55,371 bases of DNA from UBA2428 sp002343545 (GTDB lineage Bacteria > Bdellovibrionota > UBA2428), in assembly GCA_937952285.1 (NCBI GenBank), contig CALFZE010000022.1, positions 1 through 55,371 on the forward strand, read 5' to 3'. Below, one piece after another: positions 49,803 through 55,371 of this stretch. Position 1 is the stretch's first letter. Each line of letters starts with the position of its first letter. The translations under genes and the position numbers were made by a program. The notes under the pieces are model-generated. The model had not been told where the DNA came from, ran no database searches, and was given only the letters and a program-made list of their open reading frames with translations.

Positions 49803-52220
49803 ATGAAAGAAAAAGATACGACCGGCCGCACGCCGAGCCGCGCCGAACTCGCCCTCGAATACCACCGCGGCACCTTGATTCCGGCGGGAGCGGGAGCGGC
49901 GCGCCCCGGCAAGCTCGAGGTCGTCCCCTCGAAATCCGTCGTCACCCAACGCGATCTAAGTTTCGCCTACACGCCCGGCGTCGCCGAACCTTGCCGGGTC
50001 ATCGCGAAGGACCCCGACTCCGTCTACCAGTTCACCGCGAAGGGCAACCTCGTCGCGGTCATCTCGAACGGCACGGCCGTCCTCGGCCTCGGTAACATCG
50101 GTCCCCTCGCGGCGAAGCCCGTCATGGAGGGCAAGTCGGTCCTCTTCAAGAAGTTCGCCGACATCGACTGCTTCGACATCGAGATTCACGCCGAGACGAT
50201 CGACGAGTTCGTCGAATGCGTGTGGCGTCTCGAGCCGACCTTCGGCGGCGTCAACCTGGAAGACGTCAAGGCGCCCGAGTGCTTCGAGATCGAGCGTCGC
50301 CTGCGCGAGAAGATGAACATCCCCGTCTTCCACGACGACCAGCACGGCACGGCGATCATCAGCGGCGCGGCCTTCCTGAACGCGCTCGAGCTGACGGGCC
50401 GCAAGATCGAGGACACGCGCGTCATCTTCTGCGGGGGCGGCGCGGCTTCCATCTCGTGCGCCCGTTTCTGGCTGCAGCTCGGCGTGAAGCCCGAGAACTG
50501 CATCATGACGGATCGATTCGGCGTCATCTACGAAGGCCCCCCCGAGGAGATCACGGATCCTCAGCGTCCCTTCGCACTCAAAGACCCGCGCTGGCACAAG
50601 TCGATGCCCAAGACGCTCGCCGACGCCTGCCACGACGCGGACGTCTTCATGGGTTGTAGCGTCGCGAACGTCTTCACGGCCGAAATGCTCAAGACCCTGC
50701 GTAAGAACCCCATCGTTTTCGCGATGGCGAACCCCGAGCCCGAGATCGCCTACGACCTCGCGCTCGACACGCGCGACGACATTCTCATGGCGACGGGCCG
50801 TTCGGACTACCCGAACCAGGTGAACAACGTCCTCGGTTACCCCTTCATCTTCCGCGGCGCGCTCGACGTGCGCGCGAGCGAGATCAACGAAGAGATGAAG
50901 ATCGCGGCCGCGCACGCGCTCGCCGCGCTCGCCAAGCAGGACGTGCCGGAGACGGTGAACCAGGCCTACGGCGGCCGGCAGTTCCGCTACGGACCCGACT
51001 ACATCATCCCGAAGCCCTTCGATCCGCGCGTGCTCCTTTGGGTCGCGCCGGCCGTCGCGAAGGCGGCCATCGAGACGGGCGTCGCCCGTCTCGAGTACCC
51101 GGGCGGAAGCCTGGAGGCCTACCGCGCGCGCCTCGAGAAGCTCCTCGGCAAGACCCGCTCGGTCATGCGCGCCCTCAAGGATCGCATCGAGATCGTGCCG
51201 CCCAAGACGAAGCCGGGGGCGTTGCCGCGACCCGTCCAACTCGTGTTCCCCGAGGCGTCGAACGAACGCGTACTCAAGGCCGCGGCGATCGTGCGCGAAG
51301 AAGGCATCGCCCAACCGATCCTCCTCGGCGATCCTTCCGAGGTTTACGCGAAGATGCGCGAACTCAAGCTCACCGAGCTCGAGAAGTGCGAAGTCCTGCG
51401 GCCCTCCGAGCATCCGCGGCTCGACGAGTTCTCGAGCCTGCTTTGGGACCTGCGCAAGCGCAAGGGCTTCACGCCCGCGCTCGCGCGCCAGCGCATGAAG
51501 GACCCTTTCTACTTCGGCGCGATGCTCGTGCGGACGGGGTGGGCGGACGCTTGCCTGGCCGGCGTGACCCGCAGCTACTCCGAAACGCTCCGCCCGGCCC
51601 TGCACGTGCTCGGCTCGCGCGGCGGCGCGCGCGTCGCGGGCGTCTACATGCTCGTCTGGAAAGACCGCGTTCTCTTCTTGGCCGACACGACGGTGAACTT
51701 CAACCCGAACGCCGAGGAGCTCGCCGACATCGCCATCGATACGGCCCACGTCGCGCAGTCCTTCGGCTTCGAGCCGCGCATCGCGATGCTGAGCTTCTCG
51801 AACTTCGGCTCGAACGAGCACGAAGAATCCCGCAAGGTACAGGTCGCCACGGCGATCGTGCAACGCCGCCGCCCGGACCTGATCGTGGACGGCGAGATGC
51901 AGGCCGACACGGCCGTGAACCCGCAGATCCTCCAGGAACGTTATCCCTTCAGTCGCCTGCGCGATACGGGCGCGAACATTCTTATCTTCCCGAACCTCGC
52001 GGCGGCGAACACGAGCTACAAGCTGCTCGGCCAGCTCGGCGGGGCCGAAGTCGTGGGTCCCATCCTCATGGGCATGAACAAGCCGGTGCACGTGCTCCAG
52101 GCGAGCTCCGAGGTCATGGAGATCGTGAACATGTCGGTCATCGCGACGCTCGACGCCCAACGCCAAGGTTTGCACCGCCGCCCGCTCGGCGAAGCTTGGG
52201 GCGTGGATGGGCATCTCTAA
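49803..52220 (+). CDS. maeB: NADP-dependent malic enzyme, MaeB type
   Basis: This 805-aa enzyme oxidatively decarboxylates malate to pyruvate. The N-terminal malic domain (SFAYTPGVAEPCRVI, FGGVNLEDVKAPECFEIER) and NAD(P)-binding domain (VIFCGGGAASISCARF, DVFMGCSVANVF) fill residues 1-~430. Residues ~460-795 form a phosphotransacetylase-like domain (VFPEASNERVLKAAAIV, LRDTGANILIFPNLAAANTSYKL) typical of the large MaeB form, where it regulates the enzyme by acetyl-CoA. All motifs are intact. The end overlaps the next gene by 14 nt. Confidence 0.93.
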   Translation: MKEKDTTGRTPSRAELALEYHRGTLIPAGAGAARPGKLEVVPSKSVVTQRDLSFAYTPGVAEPCRVIAKDPDSVYQFTAKGNLVAVISNGTAVLGLGNIGPLAAKPVMEGKSVLFKKFADIDCFDIEIHAETIDEFVECVWRLEPTFGGVNLEDVKAPECFEIERRLREKMNIPVFHDDQHGTAIISGAAFLNALELTGRKIEDTRVIFCGGGAASISCARFWLQLGVKPENCIMTDRFGVIYEGPPEEITDPQRPFALKDPRWHKSMPKTLADACHDADVFMGCSVANVFTAEMLKTLRKNPIVFAMANPEPEIAYDLALDTRDDILMATGRSDYPNQVNNVLGYPFIFRGALDVRASEINEEMKIAAAHALAALAKQDVPETVNQAYGGRQFRYGPDYIIPKPFDPRVLLWVAPAVAKAAIETGVARLEYPGGSLEAYRARLEKLLGKTRSVMRALKDRIEIVPPKTKPGALPRPVQLVFPEASNERVLKAAAIVREEGIAQPILLGDPSEVYAKMRELKLTELEKCEVLRPSEHPRLDEFSSLLWDLRKRKGFTPALARQRMKDPFYFGAMLVRTGWADACLAGVTRSYSETLRPALHVLGSRGGARVAGVYMLVWKDRVLFLADTTVNFNPNAEELADIAIDTAHVAQSFGFEPRIAMLSFSNFGSNEHEESRKVQVATAIVQRRRPDLIVDGEMQADTAVNPQILQERYPFSRLRDTGANILIFPNLAAANTSYKLLGQLGGAEVVGPILMGMNKPVHVLQASSEVMEIVNMSVIATLDAQRQGLHRRPLGEAWGVDGHL

Positions 52221-53193
52221 GTCCCGGGCCGCGATCGTCGCGGCCCTGGTGGGGGCGGTGGCGGGGCGCGCTTCGTTCGCCGCCCTGCCGGTCGACCTCG
52301 ACGACGAGCGCGATCCGCGCGCGATCGTTCAGCTTCGTCACGTCGCGGGTTTCGGCCCGCGACTGATGGAGTGCCTTATCGCCGAGGACGAGAGCTTGCG
52401 CTGTCGTGTCGACGAAGTCCCCAAGCGCGTCGATTGTTCGCGCGCCGACGAAACGGCGGCGCGTCCGCTCGCCGTGAAGATCGAGGCCCGGGCTTTCGTA
52501 TGCGCGGCATTGCCCGCCGAAGGCCGCCTGTCCCATCAGTGGCGGGTGCTCGTAGTCGGCGAGTCGGGCACCGTCGCGGAATGGGTCGTGGAGGGACGTA
52601 CCGCGGCCCAATCGCGCGAAGCTCACCGGCGCGAAATGAGCCTGGCGCCCGTCTCCGCGCCCGCCATCGATTCCTTGCGCGTCGGGGTTGGCGGAAGTTT
52701 CGATCTCGTCGACGGCGCCGGCCGTCTTGCTTACGGCTTTTCGGGCGACGCCGTGCGCGGGCCTTTCCGGGCCTACGCGGGCGCGCTTTCCGCGCCCGAA
52801 GCCCCGGCCACGCCCGCCGCCTGGCTTCCCTGGGTGGGGCTCGGATACCGGGTACTCGCTTCCGACTCGCACGGGCTCGAAGTCGCGTTGGCGTACCGTC
52901 GCTTTCGGCGTGAAGGCGCGGCGCTCTCGGGGCCCGAGTTTTCCCTGGGCTGGCGCTACGAGGGCGCGCCTTACGGGGCTTCGCTCCATCTTCTCGGCCG
53001 CTACCCGAGCGAGGTCACGCTGGCGCGTGCCTACGGCGCGGAGGCCGGCGTGCAGTTCCGCGTTTGGAACCCGCTTTGGCTGCGTCTGGAGGCTTCGGCC
53101 TGGTCCGAAAAGTGGACTTCCGCCAAGTTCCCCTCGCGCGACGCCCTCACGATGGGCGGCGCGGGCTATCTCTCCTTCGAAAAACGCTACTGA
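52207..53193 (+). CDS. exported beta-rich protein, possibly outer membrane
   Basis: The 328-aa protein starts inside the malic enzyme's last codons (14-nt overlap). A signal peptide (SRAAIVAALVGAVAGRASFAAL) is followed by a Cys-containing N-terminal domain. The C-terminal part (~165-328) shows alternating hydrophobic strands (LRVGVGGSFDLVDGAGRL, WLPWVGLGYRVL, LEVALAYRRF) and ends in Phe-Glu-Lys-Arg-Tyr, an aromatic end as in outer-membrane beta-barrels. Function is unknown. The overlap with maeB is unexplained. Confidence 0.65.
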   Translation: MGISKSRAAIVAALVGAVAGRASFAALPVDLDDERDPRAIVQLRHVAGFGPRLMECLIAEDESLRCRVDEVPKRVDCSRADETAARPLAVKIEARAFVCAALPAEGRLSHQWRVLVVGESGTVAEWVVEGRTAAQSREAHRREMSLAPVSAPAIDSLRVGVGGSFDLVDGAGRLAYGFSGDAVRGPFRAYAGALSAPEAPATPAAWLPWVGLGYRVLASDSHGLEVALAYRRFRREGAALSGPEFSLGWRYEGAPYGASLHLLGRYPSEVTLARAYGAEAGVQFRVWNPLWLRLEASAWSEKWTSAKFPSRDALTMGGAGYLSFEKRY

Positions 53194-53200
53194 GGTCGTT

Positions 53201-53218
53201 TTGGCGTCAAATCGCCAA
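53201..53218. other. short hairpin between genes
   Basis: TTGGCG (53201-53206) and CGCCAA (53213-53218) form a perfect 6-bp stem just after the stop codon of the preceding gene. No T-run follows. It may stabilise the 3' end. Confidence 0.3.
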
Positions 53219-53299
53219 CGGCCCGGGGGTTTCCCGCGGCGCGGACCTTCCCTGTAAACTGATTCCAGGTTTGTAAAGACAGCTTGGAGGAGCATCAGC

Positions 53300-53941
53300 G
53301 TGGGTGGATTTATCGAAGCGTTCCATGAAGGCGGCATATGGATGTACCTCATCCTCGTGCTCGGCGTTTTCTCGGTCTCCATCTTCCTGGAGCGGGTCGT
53401 GTACCTCTTCGGCAAGGCGAGCGTCGATAAAGACCGCTTCCTCGCGAACGTGCAGCGCGCGATCCTCGCCGGCGACCTCAACTCCGCGGTGAACTACTGC
53501 AGCGAGCGCAGCGCGCCGCTCACGAATATCGTCCGCCAGGGCCTCATCGCGGTGATGAACAAGGGCAAGGAAGACGAAGTGCAAACGGCCATGGACGTTG
53601 CTTCGCTCCGCGAAGTTCCGCTCATCGAACGCCGCACCTCGTTCCTCCCGCTCTTCGCGAACATCGCGACGCTGCTCGGTCTGCTCGCGACGATCGTCGC
53701 GATGATCAACGCCTTCAAATCGGTCGCGGCCGTGGACCCTTCGCAGAAGGCGACCATGCTGTCGGGCGCGATCTCGGAAGCTATGTTCGGTACGGCGGGC
53801 GGCCTCATCGTCGCGATCCCGTCGCTCCTCGCTTACGCCTTCCTCGCCTCCAAGACCCAGCGCATCCTCGACGACATCCACGAAGTCAGCGTCGCGACGC
53901 TGAACCTCATCCTCCAAAACCGCGAAAAGTTCAGCAAGTAA
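53300..53941 (+). CDS. MotA/TolQ/ExbB-family proton channel protein
   Basis: This 213-aa inner-membrane protein starts at GTG 53300 behind GGAGG. Three helices (GIWMYLILVLGVFSVSIFL, LFANIATLLGLLATIVAMINAF, GTAGGLIVAIPSLLAYAFLA) surround the conserved loop of TolQ/ExbB. It forms a proton channel that energises envelope proteins. Two TolR/ExbD-type partners follow in the same operon, with 9 and 14 nt gaps. Confidence 0.92.
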   Translation: MGGFIEAFHEGGIWMYLILVLGVFSVSIFLERVVYLFGKASVDKDRFLANVQRAILAGDLNSAVNYCSERSAPLTNIVRQGLIAVMNKGKEDEVQTAMDVASLREVPLIERRTSFLPLFANIATLLGLLATIVAMINAFKSVAAVDPSQKATMLSGAISEAMFGTAGGLIVAIPSLLAYAFLASKTQRILDDIHEVSVATLNLILQNREKFSK

Positions 53942-53950
53942 GGAACGGCC

Positions 53951-54436
53951 ATGAGCGGCGGTGGGGGAGTACCGGGCGGCCGTAAGGGAAATCGACGGCA
54001 CGTCGACGACCTGAACCTGACGCCCTTCGTTGACCTGTTCTCGACCTTGATCATCTTCTTGCTCTCGACGGCGGTCATGGACCAGCTGGCGATGATGCAG
54101 CTGAACGTCGGCGTCGAGGACAAGCCCGCCGCGCAGGTCCCGCCGACCGAGGTCAAGAAGATCAACTCGCAAGTCAAAGTGACGATCGGCGCCACGAAGA
54201 TCGAACTCTTCGACGAGGGCCAGGTTCAGCGCATCGAGCGCGCTTCGATCGAAACGCCCTACGACTACGCCATGCTCGAGACCTTCATGGAAAGCGTGCG
54301 CGGCAAGTATCCCGACAAAAAAGACATGCTCATCTTCGCGACGGACGACGCCAAGTACGAAGATCTCGTCGCCGTGCTCGACCGCTCGCTCGCGAAGGAC
54401 TTCCAAGAGCTCATCACGGCCGGCACGGACAAGTAG
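53951..54436 (+). CDS. TolR/ExbD-like protein 1
   Basis: The 161-aa protein starts with a basic, Gly-rich cytoplasmic segment. One membrane helix (LNLTPFVDLFSTLIIFLLSTAVM) carries the TolR/ExbD Asp (VDLF). The periplasmic part (~50-160) is followed by a second TolR-like gene 14 nt later. The pair probably forms the stator with the TolQ-type protein. Confidence 0.88.
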   Translation: MSGGGGVPGGRKGNRRHVDDLNLTPFVDLFSTLIIFLLSTAVMDQLAMMQLNVGVEDKPAAQVPPTEVKKINSQVKVTIGATKIELFDEGQVQRIERASIETPYDYAMLETFMESVRGKYPDKKDMLIFATDDAKYEDLVAVLDRSLAKDFQELITAGTDK

Positions 54437-54450
54437 GGAAGGACGCTCAG

Positions 54451-55047
54451 ATGGGGATCAAGATTCCGGGTTACCGGATCGTCTCGAAGTGGGACCTCCC
54501 GAACCTCCGCAACCACCTCGGTCGCGGCACAGGCAAGGGCGGCAGCAAGCGCAACCTCGACGCCGAGCTCACGCTGACCTCGCTCATCGACATGTTCTCG
54601 GTCATCATCATTTTCCTCATGCAAACCTTCTCGGCGACGGGCGACGTGCTCATCCGCAACGCCGACATCCAGCTTCCGGCCGCCGTGGCGGGGCGCGAAC
54701 TCCGTCGTTCGCCGATCGTCACGATCATGCCCGATAAGGTCTCGATCGAGGGCTTTGCCGTGGGCGAGAACGCCAACATCGAAGAGCGCATCGAAGAGAC
54801 GGACTGGGAGCTCCCCGAGCTCCAGGCCCGTCTGCAGGAGTACAAGCGCTTCTTCGAGAGCGTGCACCAGGGCGTTCCGTTCTCGGGCGAAGTCATCGTC
54901 CAGGCTGACAAGGGCCTCGATTTCATTTACCTTAAGCGGGTGATGTACACGCTCACGAAAATTGGTTTCGTGAATATCAACCTCGTCGTGCAAGGCGCGG
55001 CGGCGGGTCCCGCTATCGAAAAGACGGCGGAGCCCTCGGGCGGCTAA
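54451..55047 (+). CDS. TolR/ExbD-like protein 2
   Basis: The 198-aa protein has a longer N-terminal segment. The single helix is LTSLIDMFSVIIIFLMQTF with Asp in the TolR position. The periplasmic domain is different in sequence from protein 1, so this is a duplicated and diverged stator subunit. The next gene begins at the base after its stop codon. Confidence 0.88.
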   Translation: MGIKIPGYRIVSKWDLPNLRNHLGRGTGKGGSKRNLDAELTLTSLIDMFSVIIIFLMQTFSATGDVLIRNADIQLPAAVAGRELRRSPIVTIMPDKVSIEGFAVGENANIEERIEETDWELPELQARLQEYKRFFESVHQGVPFSGEVIVQADKGLDFIYLKRVMYTLTKIGFVNINLVVQGAAAGPAIEKTAEPSGG

Positions 55048-55371
55048 GTGAAGCTCGCGAGACGCCTTTTGCTCTCGCTCGTCGCGTTCCTCGTGGCGAT
55101 CCCGCTGCTCATCGTCTTGGCCCAGGACGTCCAGGTTTACCCCCGCGCCTTTGACCGCGGTTCCGGCAACTTCCGCGAGCCGCTCCCGGCCGACGTCGAA
55201 TCCTTCTGGCTGCCGCCGGCCGACGGCTGCCGCGCCGAAGTCTGGCGCCTCGCGCCGCCCGGCGTGAATCGCTGGATGCTCATCATCCACGGGAACGGCG
55301 ACACGCTCGAGGATTTTTACCAGCACCAAGAGAGCTTCGAAGCGTTGGGCTGGGGTTCCTACAGTCTCGAT
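55048..55371 (+). CDS. alpha/beta hydrolase-like membrane-anchored protein, partial
   Basis: GTG 55048 immediately follows TAA of the preceding gene. The visible 108 residues start with a membrane helix (LLLSLVAFLVAIPLLIVLAQ) and continue to WMLIIHGNGDTLEDFYQH, the oxyanion-loop HGNGD of the alpha/beta hydrolase fold. The window ends before the nucleophile elbow, so the call is partial. It is probably co-transcribed with the TolQ/R genes. Confidence 0.7.
   Translation, partial: MKLARRLLLSLVAFLVAIPLLIVLAQDVQVYPRAFDRGSGNFREPLPADVESFWLPPADGCRAEVWRLAPPGVNRWMLIIHGNGDTLEDFYQHQESFEALGWGSYSLD

Noticed and set aside
49956..52214. 752-aa minus-strand ORF opposite maeB
   Set aside because: Composition artefact; maeB is intact on the plus strand.

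Overview
The window is one stretch of a GC-rich, densely packed chromosome of a Gram-negative bacterium. Lipoprotein signals, a TolQ/TolR-type inner-membrane complex, a kinase with a hydrophobic segment and many secreted proteins all fit a diderm. The mix resembles Bdellovibrionota or Myxococcota-type bacteria: a Ser/Thr kinase with a proline-rich extracytoplasmic arm, a subtilisin-like protease, a possible transglutaminase-elicitor lipoprotein and many stress-envelope proteins. This assignment is an inference from gene content and is not proven.

Region 1 (1-7.5 kb) is a genomic island inserted at the 3' end of ssrA (tmRNA). The window opens with the last 37 nt of ssrA. A relic tyrosine integrase follows, whose catalytic half is gone. 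Next come two large, lower-GC minus-strand genes: a 982-aa protein with an Mrr-like PD-(D/E)xK nuclease head, and a 638-aa protein of unknown function. A DUF4238-like gene and about 640 nt of structured non-coding DNA complete the cargo. The 16-bp ssrA end is repeated at 7527 and, nearly exactly, at 8747. This island is the best candidate for an undescribed (defence-like) system.

Region 2 (7.6-20 kb) returns to high-GC chromosome. It holds secreted hypotheticals, a divergent HxlR regulator/quinone oxidoreductase pair with a dyad operator, a SWIM-SNF2 ATPase, a MATE exporter, a 5'-truncated DHFR-family relic, a PepSY/cytochrome b561 pair, and MntP preceded by a yybP-ykoY manganese riboswitch.

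Region 3 (20-28 kb) carries an M14-type metallopeptidase and then an isonitrile-type biosynthetic operon: isonitrile synthase (PvcA/IsnA family), Fe/2-oxoglutarate oxygenase (PvcB/IsnB family), group A flavin monooxygenase and an NTF2-like protein. In the oxygenase a small frame-disrupting deletion appears to remove the distal iron-binding His and fuses the frame to the monooxygenase. A VF530 protein, a methyltransferase and an unusual Rieske-flavodoxin fusion follow.

Region 4 (28-42.4 kb) is rich in small stress and envelope genes: two BON proteins, a glycine-zipper DUF1269-type protein, DUF4383, DUF3817, DUF2905, a lone receiver, a receiver-histidine kinase hybrid, a secreted PrxQ peroxiredoxin, a beta-carbonic anhydrase, a HAD phosphatase and an MgtC/DUF4010 transporter. 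Several inverted repeats lie upstream of these genes. A 41.6-42.1 kb gap without a convincing ORF is packed with strong stem-loops.

Region 5 (42.5-55.4 kb) holds the Ser/Thr kinase, a long-chain acyl-CoA ligase coupled to an SCP2 protein, a subtilisin-like protease with a PA-like insert, a MaeB-type malic enzyme overlapping a predicted outer-membrane protein, and a TolQ-TolR-TolR-alpha/beta hydrolase operon cut by the window end. Five convergent gene pairs in the window overlap by exactly 4 nt through their stop codons.
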